A stretch of 64,000 bases of DNA from an uncultured Sphingomonadales bacterium. Lineage in GTDB: Bacteria > Pseudomonadota > Alphaproteobacteria > Sphingomonadales > Sphingomonadaceae. The notes beneath the pieces were generated by a model. The model searched no databases. It was not told the DNA's origin and saw only the letters and a program-made list of their open reading frames with translations. The translations under genes were made by a program, and so were the position numbers. The DNA lies in assembly GCA_903839675.1 (NCBI GenBank), contig CAIMDB010000028.1:248001-312000 (forward strand), read 5' to 3'. Numbering within the stretch: position 1 is the stretch's first letter; every line of letters begins with the position of its first letter. This document shows positions 34,241-43,410 of this stretch, in pieces.

Positions 34241-34779
34241 GGACGTTTCACCTCAACTGCAAGATAGCCCTTATTACTCTTCACGAGACGCGCTTCAAGC
34301 GTGTCTTCTGGCAGGACATCGATGATTCCGGCCCGCCTAAGTGTTTCCATATGAACGAAAATGTCGGCGCCGTCTTCTGACCGGACCAGAAATCCATAGC
34401 CCTTTGGTCGGTTGAACCATTTGACGGCAACGGGCTCGAAAGGCCCTGCATTTTCAATGTCGGGCAGTTCGGCGTCCCGGCCACGCTTTGGCGCGCGGTC
34501 TCCCTCTTCGGGAACAATCGCCGAGCTGAGGTCGAACGCGACCAAGCGCGTGGCTTGCAAGCCACGCTGGCCGAGCGCGACTTCGCACGTCACCCGCGCA
34601 CCTTCCGGCAGGGTCCGGCGGCCATGTTCACGCAGAACCGAGAAATGGAGAAGAACGTCCCCGACCTCAATGTCGTCCGGGACGACAAAACCGAAACCCC
34701 GTGTCGCGTCGAACCATTTCACATGGCCCTCCACGGTCCGGCTTTCGACGTCCGCCCCTTCTTGCCTCTCCTCCGTCAT
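34237..34779 (-). CDS. Two-domain cold-shock protein
   Basis: 180 residues with two cold-shock domains: about residues 13-80 ([38 protein letters not shown]) and 115-180 ([37 protein letters not shown]). Both keep the KWFN/D...GFGF/GYGF RNP1 and FVH/LHF RNP2-like aromatic residues, so both should bind RNA or single-stranded DNA. Duplicated CspA-like proteins are usual in alphaproteobacteria. ATG at 34779 chosen; a longer frame upstream is poorly supported. Coupled to the DUF192 gene. Confidence 0.88.
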   Translation of the reverse strand: MTEERQEGADVESRTVEGHVKWFDATRGFGFVVPDDIEVGDVLLHFSVLREHGRRTLPEGARVTCEVALGQRGLQATRLVAFDLSSAIVPEEGDRAPKRGRDAELPDIENAGPFEPVAVKWFNRPKGYGFLVRSEDGADIFVHMETLRRAGIIDVLPEDTLEARLVKSNKGYLAVEVKRP

Positions 34780-34874
34780 TCCGGAGCCCGGCAGCTTGTT
34801 ATCATTACACGGCCTCGCACAACCAAACGGCACCCACCTGTTCAACTGCCGCGTCAGAAACTTAATGTGCGACC

Positions 34875-35411
34875 TTATAGTTCTGACAAAGCCTGATCAT
34901 CTTGGACAAGTTCCGGAGACAAATCAAGAATTCGCCGCGCGGTTAAGTATGCATGCCCTGCACGGAGCATCGACGCCAATGCTTTGCGGCGGTGATCCGG
35001 GTCATCAAAATGCGCGGAGAAAGGACCTAAGCGTCGTCTTTTGGCATAGGCAAGTGCTGCGGCTGTGCTTTCGACCTCTGCGCCACGCAAAGCCTCTGCG
35101 GCATCGCCTTCGGCAATCCCCGCCGCATCAAGCGCCTGACGCACGCGGCGCGGGCCATAGCCCCGGCGCGAAAGGCTGCCCGCCTTCATCTCGGCATAGG
35201 CCCTATCATCAACAAACCGGTTCTCGGCAAGCTCCGCGACCAGAGCCTCGACCGGCGGCGCCTCTTCCTCCTCCCAGCCCCGCTCGCGAAGTTTCCGCGT
35301 CAAATACGCGGCAAGCTTGTGCCGAGATGTGGCGTATCGACTGACATAGGTCAGGGCGAATTGACGCAAATCTGCGCTGCTGAGTGGTTTAGATGCGATG
35401 AATCGTTTCAT
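34875..35411 (-). CDS. recX: RecX-family regulatory protein
   Basis: 178 residues. RecX features are the [27 protein letters not shown] helices, [43 protein letters not shown] in the centre, and a C-terminal repeat. RecX limits RecA filament growth, but recA is not adjacent here. Diverges from the fatty acyl-AMP ligase gene across about 107 bp. Confidence is moderate because RecX is variable. Confidence 0.78.
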   Translation of the reverse strand: MKRFIASKPLSSADLRQFALTYVSRYATSRHKLAAYLTRKLRERGWEEEEAPPVEALVAELAENRFVDDRAYAEMKAGSLSRRGYGPRRVRQALDAAGIAEGDAAEALRGAEVESTAAALAYAKRRRLGPFSAHFDDPDHRRKALASMLRAGHAYLTARRILDLSPELVQDDQALSEL

Positions 35412-35518
35412 GTCTTATGTCCGGCCCAATTTGTGCCATAGTCCCGCAAGATTGGAAGCGCTCGCTACAATTGTCGCGAATGGGAATGCAACGCGCGTCT
35501 GAGCCAAAAGCCAGCGCC

Positions 35519-37315
35519 ATGACGAAGTTGGGATACTCCGTGCAGGATAGCCTTGACCGGACCACCACGACGCCGGCCACGTCGACACTTCAGGCCACGC
35601 CAACGCGGGACAGCCTGCCCCGGCGCATGTCTGATTTTGCCACCTTAGGCGAAGCGCTGGATTATGCAGCGAAGGGCGTTCGCGGCCTCAATTTTCATGA
35701 TCCGCGCGGTAACTTGGCGCAGCCATATCCCTATTCCGAATTGCGCCGCGATGCGCTTGAGATGGCCTACCGCCTGATCGCCAAGGGCGTCGCGCCCGGT
35801 GACCGGATTGCCCTGATCGCAGAGACATCTCCCGAATTCGCGGCCTTGTTCTTTGGAACCATCTATGCCGGAGCCTGGCCGGTGCCCTTGCCTCTGCCTA
35901 CGTCATTTGGCGGCAGGGATTCCTATGTGGATCAGCTAGCGGTGCAGATGCAGAGCGCGGAACCCAAGTTCCTCATCTACCCGGAATCGCTGGAAAATAT
36001 GGCGCCAGATGCGGGCCGCCTCGTCGGCGCTGAAACGATCAGTTGGGAAGCCTTTGGCACAGAGCCTGCCGTCGAAACCGCGCTGCCTTCGGCTGCGACC
36101 GACGACATCGCCTATCTCCAATATTCAAGCGGATCGACACGCTTTCCGCACGGCGTCGCCGTGACCCACCATGCACTGCTCAACAATCTGGCCGCGCACG
36201 GCCATGGCATGGAAGTCAACGACACTGACCGCTGCGTGTCTTGGTTGCCTTGGTATCATGACATGGGCCTTGTCGGCTGCTTCCTTTCGGTCGTCGCCAA
36301 TCAGGTGTCGGTCGATTACATGAAGACCGAAGATTTCGCCCGCAGGCCGCTGGCTTGGCTGGATCTGGTCACCCGCAACACCCGCGTCGGCGATACGTCG
36401 ATCAGCTATTCCCCCACCTTCGGCTATGACATCTGCGCCCGCCGCATTTCGAGCCAGAGCCATGTATTCGACCGGTTCGACCTGTCGGGATGGCGCATTG
36501 CGGGCAATGGCGCAGACATGATCCGCCCGGATGTGATGCAGAGCTTTGTCGATGCGTTCCATGAGGCCGGTTTCAGCGCCAAAGCCTTTCTACCGAGCTA
36601 TGGTCTTGCCGAAGCGACGCTGGCGGTCACCATCATGCCGCCGGGCGAAGGCATCATTGTTGAGCTAGTGGAAGAGTCTGAACTGTCGGGCGAAGCATGG
36701 CCGGGGGATCGGCCGCAGCGCTACCGCGCCATCGTGAATTGCGGCAAGCCATGCCGCGACATGTCGCTTGAAATCCGCGGCGACGACGGCACTCCGCTTG
36801 CCGAACGCCAAATTGGCCAAGTCTGGACCGCCGGTCCGTCGATCATGCACAGCTATTTCCGCGACCCTGAATCAACCGAAGCCTGCCTGCAGAACGGTTG
36901 GCTCAACACCGGCGATATGGGCTATATGTCGGGCGGATATCTCTATGTTGTTGGCCGCGCCAAGGACATGATCATCATCAATGGCAAGAACCATTGGCCG
37001 CAGGACATTGAATGGGCTGTCGAACAGCTGCCCGGCTTCAAGCAGGGCGATATCGCTGCCTTTTCCGTCACCATGCCGGGCGGCGAAGAATCGCCTGCCG
37101 TTCTCGTCCATTGTCGGACCACCGATGGCGAAGAACGTTCTAAATTGCGGGATGCCATCCGCGAGAAGGTCCGTTCTATCACCGGCATGAATTGTGTCGT
37201 GGAACTGGTGCCTCCCAGGTCCTTGCCGCGGACCAGTTCCGGCAAGCTGAGCCGTGCAAAAGCGCGGCGTCTCTATCTTTCGGGAGAGATCCAGCCCTAC
37301 GCGCTGGCGGCTTGA
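35519..37315 (+). CDS. Fatty acyl-AMP ligase (FAAL)
   Basis: 598 residues in the preferred form, within the ANL adenylate-forming superfamily. YLQYSSGSTRFPHGVAVTHHALLNN is the P-loop-like motif; AFLPSYGLAEATLAVT, WLNTGDMGYMSGGYLYVVGRAKDMIIINGKNHWPQDIE and the late PRTSSGKLSRAKARR lysine follow. The subtype activates a fatty acid as acyl-AMP and passes it to a carrier protein rather than CoA. No PKS, NRPS or acyl carrier protein lies nearby. In-frame starts also exist at 35417 and 35480; none has a clear ribosome site. Confidence 0.85.
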   Translation: MTKLGYSVQDSLDRTTTTPATSTLQATPTRDSLPRRMSDFATLGEALDYAAKGVRGLNFHDPRGNLAQPYPYSELRRDALEMAYRLIAKGVAPGDRIALIAETSPEFAALFFGTIYAGAWPVPLPLPTSFGGRDSYVDQLAVQMQSAEPKFLIYPESLENMAPDAGRLVGAETISWEAFGTEPAVETALPSAATDDIAYLQYSSGSTRFPHGVAVTHHALLNNLAAHGHGMEVNDTDRCVSWLPWYHDMGLVGCFLSVVANQVSVDYMKTEDFARRPLAWLDLVTRNTRVGDTSISYSPTFGYDICARRISSQSHVFDRFDLSGWRIAGNGADMIRPDVMQSFVDAFHEAGFSAKAFLPSYGLAEATLAVTIMPPGEGIIVELVEESELSGEAWPGDRPQRYRAIVNCGKPCRDMSLEIRGDDGTPLAERQIGQVWTAGPSIMHSYFRDPESTEACLQNGWLNTGDMGYMSGGYLYVVGRAKDMIIINGKNHWPQDIEWAVEQLPGFKQGDIAAFSVTMPGGEESPAVLVHCRTTDGEERSKLRDAIREKVRSITGMNCVVELVPPRSLPRTSSGKLSRAKARRLYLSGEIQPYALAA

Positions 37316-37375
37316 CACCAGTTCGGCGCTAAAAAACCGGAATAGTGCTTACCGAACGCTAACCCTTTTGCGCTT

Positions 37376-39742
37376 ATGCCCTCGGGTGTGAGACGGAAAA
37401 GCACCCATTCTACCGCGCCCGGCATTCCCGGTTGGCTTTCGATCCTTGGCTTTACGGAGCCGGCGGGCACCGATTGGGGCATTGTGCGTGCGGCACAGCT
37501 TGCGGTCGTCAAACGATTTGCTGTGACGCGCCTCGTGATTTCTGTCTTGGGCGCGATCGTCCTGCTGCTTTTGCTGAAATCCTCCATTTCTCCCATGAAG
37601 CTGGGCCTTTGGTTTTTCTGCACAATCGTGATGGCGGCGGTCGCTGCTTGGCCGCACCTGCGCGAACGCGGCTGGACACCCGTGATCGCAACGAATGCAG
37701 ACCTCCATCGTGAAACGGGCATTACGCTTATCGGCGCTGCCGCATGGGCCGTGGCACCGCTGTTGTTTGGACCGGGCGCATCGGCGGAAAGCCTGATTGG
37801 CATCTGGACCGTGCTGACCGCGCTGATGGCCGGCATGACGGTCGCCCTGTCGGCTGTCCCGATGGCCACGGCGGCGTTCCTGACCGTCACCGGCACCAGC
37901 CTCGCCGCGATGATGTGGTATTCAGGCATGCCGCTTATTTCGGCAACCGCCCTTGCCTATTCCGGCGCGCTGATGCTCAGTTGCCTTGCCAATGGCCGTA
38001 ACTTTGTGATGCACCGCTCGGTTGAGAGCGAACTTGCCGAAAAGGACGAAGTCGTCAGCCTTCTCCTGCGCGAATTTGAGGAGTCAGGTGGCGACTGGAT
38101 GTGGCAAATCGACGCCTCAAAATGCCTTACCCATGTTTCCCCGCGCTTTGCCTATGCGCTGGGCCTTCAGCCCGAGCAGGTCGAAGCCAAACCCATTCTT
38201 GAGATTCTTGCGGGCGATTCATGGGAAGCCGGAAACTTTTCGGCAGCCCTGCGCGTCTTGGCCGACAAGCTGAAGAACCGCGAAAACTTCAGCGACCTTA
38301 TCCTTCCTGTAACCGTCGCAGGCGAGGCGCGCTGGTGGGAACTTTCCGCCTCCCCGCGCTTTGACGATTCCGGCTCCTTTCTCGGCTTCCGCGGCGTTGG
38401 ATCAGACGTGACCGAAGCCCATCGGTCAGCCGACAAGATCAACCGTATGGCGCGCTATGACACGCTCACCGGCCTGCCGAACCGCCTCCACATCACCGAG
38501 GCCCTTGGCGATGCCATGGTCGAGGCGGACCGCTGGCGCGGTCGGTGCGCCTTCCTGATGATCGATCTGGACCGGTTCAAGGCTGTCAACGACACGCTGG
38601 GCCATCCCGTCGGCGACCGGCTGCTGACGCGCGTGGCCGAACGCCTGCGCTCGATCATGACCGATAACGAAGTCTGTGGCCGTCTGGGTGGCGACGAGTT
38701 TGCCGTCGTCGTCAGGGACGCCAATGACCCGCAGCGCCTGTCCAAATTTGCCCAGAACATCATTGATACATTGTCGCGGCCCTATGAGGTCGACCAGCAC
38801 ACGCTGTATATCGGCGCCAGCATCGGCACCGCCACTGGACCACGCGACGGTCGTACCGTTGAGACGCTGATTCGGTCAGCAGACCTTGCACTCTACCGGT
38901 CCAAGGACGTCGGCGGTGGCGCTGTCCATTGTTATGAGCCCCAGCTTCACGTGCATGCCGAAGAACGCCGCGTCATCGAAATCGCACTGCGCAAAGCGTT
39001 GGAGCGCAATGAATTTGAAGTGCACTACCAGCCCGTCGTCAATGCAGAGACGAGTGCTGTTGAAAGCTTTGAAGCGCTCTTGCGCTGGACCAACCCGGAA
39101 CTGGGCCCGGTCTCACCCGCCAAATTCGTGCCCGTGGCCGAAGACACGCGCCTCATCGCCCCGATCGGCGATTGGGTGCTGCGCACGGCGTGCGCCGAAG
39201 CGGCCACATGGCCCTCCACAATCCGCGTTGCGGTCAACGTGTCGGCTGAACAGCTGACCGACGTGAACTTCGTGACGTCTGTCGTACAGGCCCTGTCGCA
39301 AAGCGGTCTTCAGCCACAGCGGCTGGAGCTGGAAGTGACCGAAAGCGTTTTCATGCGCGAAGGCACCGCCGCCCTTCAGATTCTCGATCAGTTGATAGCG
39401 CTGGGCGTTCGGCTGGCCCTCGACGATTTTGGCACCGGCTATTCGTCGCTCGGCTATTTGTCGCGGACCAAGTTTAACACCATCAAGGTCGACCGCTCTT
39501 TCGTTCAGGGCGCCGCGCGTAACGCGCCGGAAAGCTTGGCGATCATCCGTGCTGTGGTCGCGCTTGCGAACAGCCTTGGCATGGTCACGACAGCGGAGGG
39601 CGTGGAAACCGAGGAAGAATACCGGATGATCTGCCAGCTCGGCTGCCGCAAGATTCAGGGCTATCTCTTCGGACGACCCATGCCCGCCGCCGACGCGCGT
39701 CGTCTGTTGGCCGACAGTCGGGCAGATCGCGCCGTCGCCTGA
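37376..39742 (+). CDS. Membrane PAS-GGDEF-EAL cyclic-di-GMP protein
   Basis: 788 residues. Several membrane helices (about 50-200), a PAS-like domain (about 230-350, WMWQIDASKCLTHVSPRFAYALGL), a GGDEF domain (350-520) with intact RLGGDEF and an EAL domain (530-780) with SFEALLRW, EVTES, DDFGTGYSSLGYL and KVDRSFV. Both active sites look intact, so synthesis and breakdown of c-di-GMP are possible. No RxxD inhibitory site is seen before GGDEF. It stands alone between the FAAL gene and tRNA-Trp. Confidence 0.92.
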   Translation: MPSGVRRKSTHSTAPGIPGWLSILGFTEPAGTDWGIVRAAQLAVVKRFAVTRLVISVLGAIVLLLLLKSSISPMKLGLWFFCTIVMAAVAAWPHLRERGWTPVIATNADLHRETGITLIGAAAWAVAPLLFGPGASAESLIGIWTVLTALMAGMTVALSAVPMATAAFLTVTGTSLAAMMWYSGMPLISATALAYSGALMLSCLANGRNFVMHRSVESELAEKDEVVSLLLREFEESGGDWMWQIDASKCLTHVSPRFAYALGLQPEQVEAKPILEILAGDSWEAGNFSAALRVLADKLKNRENFSDLILPVTVAGEARWWELSASPRFDDSGSFLGFRGVGSDVTEAHRSADKINRMARYDTLTGLPNRLHITEALGDAMVEADRWRGRCAFLMIDLDRFKAVNDTLGHPVGDRLLTRVAERLRSIMTDNEVCGRLGGDEFAVVVRDANDPQRLSKFAQNIIDTLSRPYEVDQHTLYIGASIGTATGPRDGRTVETLIRSADLALYRSKDVGGGAVHCYEPQLHVHAEERRVIEIALRKALERNEFEVHYQPVVNAETSAVESFEALLRWTNPELGPVSPAKFVPVAEDTRLIAPIGDWVLRTACAEAATWPSTIRVAVNVSAEQLTDVNFVTSVVQALSQSGLQPQRLELEVTESVFMREGTAALQILDQLIALGVRLALDDFGTGYSSLGYLSRTKFNTIKVDRSFVQGAARNAPESLAIIRAVVALANSLGMVTTAEGVETEEEYRMICQLGCRKIQGYLFGRPMPAADARRLLADSRADRAVA

Positions 39743-39824
39743 TCCCGTCTGCGCCAGCAACGAAAAACAACGGTCTTTGCTTGCACCATGAAGGGCGCTT
39801 CGCTATGCGCCGCCGTCTGGCCAT

Positions 39825-39900
39825 AGGAGCGTAGCTCAGTTGGTAGAGCATCGGTCTCCAAAACCGAGGGCCGTGGGTTCGAGTCCCTCCGCTCCTGCCA
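39825..39900 (+). tRNA. tRNA-Trp (anticodon CCA)
   Basis: Cloverleaf with acceptor stem AGGAGCG/CGCTCCT, D arm TAGCTCAGTTGGTAGAGCA, anticodon loop TCTCCAAAA giving CCA, T arm GGGTTCGAGTCCC, discriminator G and encoded CCA at the 3' end. Its place just before secE-nusG is the standard bacterial arrangement. Confidence 0.96.
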
Positions 39901-40107
39901 GTTTCCCGAATCGCAGACTATACTTTCGCGAATCGAGGGGGACTGGCCCTATGTCCGTCGCCGAAGGGGAAACCCTATGCGACGCTTGCTTTTCCGCCAA
40001 AAGCCGACTATCGGCGTCCCATCCCGACATCAGGGTTCCACATTTGCCGGTTTTTCCGGTTGCGGTCCTGTTGTCGAAACAAGTTTTGAAGGACGGAAAG
40101 CGAGTCC

Positions 40108-40305
40108 ATGGCTAAAACCAGCCCAGGCGAATTCATCCGGCAGGTCCGGGCCGAAACGGCGAAGGTTTCGTGGCCCACGGGGCGTGAAACCGGCATGACC
40201 GTTGTCATGGTGATCATCATGACGACGATCCTCGGGCTGTTTTTCCTCGGCGTTGATTCGGTGTTCAGCTGGATCGTGAAGACGCTGCTCACCCTCGCTT
40301 CCTGA
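40108..40305 (+). CDS. secE: Preprotein translocase subunit SecE
   Basis: 65 residues, one membrane helix. MAKTSPGEFIRQVRAETAKVSWPTGRETGMTVVMV is the classic start with the KVSWPTxxE amphipathic motif, followed by the helix and a short tail. It clamps SecY in the translocon. Preceded by tRNA-Trp (207 bp gap, in which I see no convincing gene) and followed by nusG after 19 nt. Usual short bacterial form. Confidence 0.96.
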   Translation: MAKTSPGEFIRQVRAETAKVSWPTGRETGMTVVMVIIMTTILGLFFLGVDSVFSWIVKTLLTLAS

Positions 40306-40324
40306 CACATAAGAAAAGAAAACT

Positions 40325-40861
40325 ATGTCACGCTGGTACATCATCCACGCCTATTCGGGCTTTGAGAACAAGGTTCGCGACGCGATTCTGGCAGACGCGC
40401 AGCGTCTCGGTTTGGAAGCGCTCGTCGATTCGGTTGAAGTGCCCGTGGAAACCATCACTGAAATCCGCCGTGGCAAGAAGATCCAGTCGGAACGCAAGTT
40501 CTTCCCGGGCTATGTTCTGGCCAAGCTGAGCATGAATGATGATGTGTACCACCTCATCAAGAACCAGCCGAAGGTGACAGGCTTCCTCGGATCAATGGGT
40601 AAGCCGCAGGCCATCAGCGAAGCTGAAGCCGCGCGCATCCTGAACACCAAGGAAGAAGCCGCCGCTGCCCCCAAGCAGCAGATCCGCGTCGATTACGAAA
40701 TCGGCGATCAGGTCAAGGTTCTCGACGGCCCGTTTGCCAGCTTTACCGGCCTCGTCGAGGAACTCGATTTCGACAAGGGTCGCGTCAAAGTTTCCGTGTC
40801 GATCTTCGGTCGCCCGACACCAGTCGAGCTCGAGTTCGAGCAGGTTGAACGGACGAAATGA
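40325..40861 (+). CDS. nusG: Transcription termination/antitermination protein NusG
   Basis: 178 residues. The NGN domain opens SRWYIIHAYSGFENKVRDAILADAQ, with KKIQSERKFFPGYVLAKLSM; the C-terminal KOW domain has IGDQVKVLDGPFASFTGLVEELDFDKGRVKVSVSIFGRPTPVELEF. It binds RNA polymerase and either Rho or S10. Standard place behind secE; an in-operon hairpin follows before rplK. Confidence 0.97.
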   Translation: MSRWYIIHAYSGFENKVRDAILADAQRLGLEALVDSVEVPVETITEIRRGKKIQSERKFFPGYVLAKLSMNDDVYHLIKNQPKVTGFLGSMGKPQAISEAEAARILNTKEEAAAAPKQQIRVDYEIGDQVKVLDGPFASFTGLVEELDFDKGRVKVSVSIFGRPTPVELEFEQVERTK

Positions 40862-40866
40862 GATTT

Positions 40867-40882
40867 GGGCCCTTTTGGGCCC
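40867..40882 (+). other. Small perfect hairpin in the nusG-rplK spacer
   Basis: GGGCCC-TTTT-GGGCCC, 6 nt after the nusG stop. It has no U-run and is unlikely to end transcription; it may protect or separate the secE-nusG and rplKA messages. In other bacteria the mRNA leader of rplK is bound by L1, but I cannot identify that site here. Confidence 0.4.
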
Positions 40883-40978
40883 GGATAAGCGCGGGAGGGG
40901 GCCACCCCGTTTGAACCGCTAAACTTGAACCGGGCGAAACGCTTCAGGCGTGGACCCCACCTAAAGAGTGAGTGAACA

Positions 40979-41410
40979 ATGGCCAAAAAGATTGCCGGCT
41001 ATATTAAGCTGCAGGTGCCCGCGGGCGCCGCCAATCCATCCCCGCCGATCGGCCCTGCACTGGGTCAGCGCGGCGTGAACATCATGGAATTCTGCAAGGC
41101 GTTCAACGCGGCGACGACAGAGCTCGAAAAGGGCATGCCGATCCCGACCGTGATCACGGTGTTTGCAGATAAGAGCTTCACCTTCGTCACGAAGACGCCA
41201 CCAGCGACTTATCTGATTAAGAAGGCTGCCAAGCTCGACAAGGGTTCGAAGGAACCCGGCAAGGCATCCATCGGTTCGATCGCACGTTCCAAGCTGTCCG
41301 AAATCGCTGAAGCGAAAATGAAGGACCTGAACGCGAACGATATCGAAGCAGCAACACGCATCATCGAAGGCTCTGCCCGTTCGATGGGCCTCGAAGTAGT
41401 GGAGGGCTGA
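40979..41410 (+). CDS. rplK: 50S ribosomal protein L11
   Basis: 143 residues, the usual size. [43 protein letters not shown] is diagnostic, with the later [28 protein letters not shown]-type end. It forms the GTPase-associated centre with 23S rRNA and is the binding site of thiopeptide antibiotics (the PPIGPALG loop is intact). rplA follows after 4 nt. Confidence 0.98.
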   Translation: MAKKIAGYIKLQVPAGAANPSPPIGPALGQRGVNIMEFCKAFNAATTELEKGMPIPTVITVFADKSFTFVTKTPPATYLIKKAAKLDKGSKEPGKASIGSIARSKLSEIAEAKMKDLNANDIEAATRIIEGSARSMGLEVVEG

Positions 41411-41414
41411 GCCC

Positions 41415-42113
41415 ATGGCATTCCAGAGCAAGAAGGCCAAGAAGCTGGCCACCATCGTCAACCGTGAAAAGCTGTATGGCGTCACGGAAGCCATCGCGCT
41501 GATCAAGGAAAACGCGACGTCGAAGTTCGACGAGACAATTGAAGTCGCGCTCAACCTTGGTGTTGATCCGCGTCACGCAGACCAGATGGTCCGCGGCGTT
41601 GTCTCGCTGCCCAAGGGCACCGGCAAGACCGTTCGTGTCGCTGTGTTCGCCAAGGATGCAAAGGCTGAAGAAGCCCTCGCCGCTGGCGCAGACATTGTTG
41701 GCGCTGACGATCTCATCGAACAGATCACCAACGGCAACATCGATTTCGATCGTTGCATCGCCACCCCGGACATGATGGGTCTCGTTGGCCGCGTCGCCAA
41801 GATCCTTGGTCCTAAGGGCATGATGCCGAACCCGAAGCTCGGTACTGTGACGCCGAACGTCGGTCAGGCCGTGAAGGACGCCAAGGGCGGCCAGGTTGAA
41901 TACCGCGTCGAAAAGGCCGGCATCATCCATTCGGGCATCGGCAAGGCCTCGTTCTCGGCAGAAGATCTGCGCGAAAACTTTGATGCGCTGGTCAATGCGA
42001 TCGTGCGTGCCAAGCCGTCAGGCGCCAAGGGCAAGTATCTGCGCAAGGCCGCCATCAGCTCGTCGATGGGCCCAGGCATCCGCCTGGACGTCGCCGAACT
42101 CGGCAACGCCTAA
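41415..42113 (+). CDS. rplA: 50S ribosomal protein L1
   Basis: 232 residues with the expected landmarks: [54 protein letters not shown], and the [18 protein letters not shown] loop. L1 forms the movable stalk near the E site and represses its own operon through the mRNA leader. Followed by 265 bp that carry the L10 leader. Confidence 0.98.
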   Translation: MAFQSKKAKKLATIVNREKLYGVTEAIALIKENATSKFDETIEVALNLGVDPRHADQMVRGVVSLPKGTGKTVRVAVFAKDAKAEEALAAGADIVGADDLIEQITNGNIDFDRCIATPDMMGLVGRVAKILGPKGMMPNPKLGTVTPNVGQAVKDAKGGQVEYRVEKAGIIHSGIGKASFSAEDLRENFDALVNAIVRAKPSGAKGKYLRKAAISSSMGPGIRLDVAELGNA

Positions 42114-42177
42114 TTGAATTTGCAGGGAACGGCCTTCGGGTCGCCCCTGCGGAAAAGGACCGGCCTTCGGGCCGGTT

Positions 42178-42260
42178 CACCGTCCGAGACAGCAGGTGAA
42201 GGACATGACGTCCTTCTTAATTGCCTGCCTAGGCGGGGACATGGATTACCAACGGTCTCC
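42178..42260 (+). ncRNA. Ribosomal protein L10 leader (autoregulatory mRNA element)
   Basis: Between rplA and rplJ the sequence CCGTCCGAGACAGCAGGTG, then CTTAAT, then GCCTGCCTAGGCGG matches the kink-turn and adjacent helices of the L10 leader known from many bacteria. A GAAGGAC/GTCCTTC stem lies between. The L10-L7/L12 complex would bind here and repress rplJL. A strong hairpin GACCGGCC-TTCG-GGCCGGTTC lies just upstream (42158-42180) and could be a processing or pausing site. Boundaries are approximate. Confidence 0.8.
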
Positions 42261-42378
42261 TTTTTCAAAGAGACTGCCATTCCCCACGGACAATTGGCTG
42301 ACCGCTAAGGCTTAGGCCGGATCGGTTGACCGGACGGTTTGCGGATGGGCCGCAAGCCGAATGTTGAAGGAGAATGGC

Positions 42379-42894
42379 ATGGATCGTGCTCAAAAGGCCG
42401 ATGCTGTCGCTGAACTCAGGAGCGTCTTCAACGAGGTTGGGGTGGTTGTTGTCACCCGTAATCTCGGGCTCACCGTCGCGGAATCGACGGCGCTGCGTAC
42501 GAAGATGCGTGAGGCTGGCGCCAGCTATAAGGTCGCTAAGAACCGACTCGCCAAGCTTGCTTCCCAGGACACCGCTTATGCCGGCATCAGCGATCTGCTG
42601 ACCGGCCCGACGGGCCTTGCTTCCTCGATCGATCCGGTCTCGGCAGCAAAGATCGTCGTTGAATTCGCCAAGACGAACGACAAGCTCGAAATCGTCGGCG
42701 GATCCATGGGCGCACAAGTTCTGGATGCAGATGGCATCAAGGCTCTGGCAACTCTGCCGTCGCTTGATGAACTGCGCGCCAAGATCGTGGGCCTTGTACA
42801 GGCACCTGCGACCAAGGTCGTTCAGATCGTCCAGGCACCAGCAGGACAGCTCGCACGCGTATTTGGGGCTTATGCCGCCAAAGACGCTGCCTGA
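42379..42894 (+). CDS. rplJ: 50S ribosomal protein L10
   Basis: 171 residues, usual length. MDRAQKADAVAELRSVFNEVGVVVVTRNLGLTVAEST, the KVAKNRLAKLA segment and the C-terminal helix that carries L7/L12 dimers are present. The ATG at 42379 has AAGGAG 8 nt upstream; an in-frame upstream ATG overlaps that ribosome site. Controlled by the L10 leader immediately before it; rplL follows after 57 nt. Confidence 0.97.
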   Translation: MDRAQKADAVAELRSVFNEVGVVVVTRNLGLTVAESTALRTKMREAGASYKVAKNRLAKLASQDTAYAGISDLLTGPTGLASSIDPVSAAKIVVEFAKTNDKLEIVGGSMGAQVLDADGIKALATLPSLDELRAKIVGLVQAPATKVVQIVQAPAGQLARVFGAYAAKDAA

Positions 42895-42951
42895 TTTTGA
42901 CACTTAACTGAAACTTATGCGGGCACATGTCCCGCGCATTGGAGACTTAAA

Positions 42952-43326
42952 ATGGCTGATTTGAACAAAATCGTTGATGACCTTTCGGCTCTGACCGTTC
43001 TGGAAGCTGCTGAACTTTCGAAGCTTCTCGAAGAAAAGTGGGGCGTTTCGGCAGCTGCTGCTGTTGCAGTTGCTGCACCGGCTGCTGGCGGCGCTGCTCC
43101 GGCTGCTGAAGAGCAGACCGAATTCGACGTCATCCTCGTCGGCGACGGCGGCAACAAGATCGCCGTCATCAAGGAAGTCCGCGCCATCACCGGTCTCGGC
43201 CTGACGGAAGCTAAGGCTCTCGTTGAGTCGGCTCCGAAGGCGATCAAGGAAGCCGTCAGCAAGGACGAAGCTGCCAAGGTTCAGGCCCAGCTCGTTGGTG
43301 CCGGCGCCCAGGTCGAAGTTAAGTAA
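42952..43326 (+). CDS. rplL: 50S ribosomal protein L7/L12
   Basis: 124 residues. N-terminal dimer domain ([33 protein letters not shown]), Ala/Pro-rich hinge and C-terminal factor-binding domain ([37 protein letters not shown]). Four copies form the stalk that recruits translation GTPases. It is followed by a strong terminator and then unrelated genes rather than rpoB. Confidence 0.98.
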   Translation: MADLNKIVDDLSALTVLEAAELSKLLEEKWGVSAAAAVAVAAPAAGGAAPAAEEQTEFDVILVGDGGNKIAVIKEVRAITGLGLTEAKALVESAPKAIKEAVSKDEAAKVQAQLVGAGAQVEVK

Positions 43327-43349
43327 GCTTCGAACTTCGGTTTTAGATC

Positions 43350-43380
43350 AAGGGCGGTCCCGCAAGGGGCCGCCCTTTTT
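43350..43380 (+). terminator. Rho-independent terminator after rplL
   Basis: AAGGGCGG-N12-CCGCCCTT gives an 8-bp G/C-rich stem, directly followed by a T-run (CTTTTT). It lies 24 nt after the rplL stop and cleanly closes the ribosomal operon before the nucleosidase-like gene. Confidence 0.88.
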
Positions 43381-43410
43381 CGTTGCGCCAAAGGCGGCTA
43401 GGGCGGCGTT

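Noticed and set aside
39951-40115. A short frame between tRNA-Trp and secE (MSVAEGETLCDAC...)
   Set aside because: No ribosome site, it overlaps the secE start and its sequence resembles no family; the gap more likely holds the secE-nusG promoter.
42158-42180. Hairpin after rplA as a rho-independent terminator
   Set aside because: The strong GACCGGCC-TTCG-GGCCGGTTC stem has no T-run and lies in the L10 leader region; more likely a pause or processing site.
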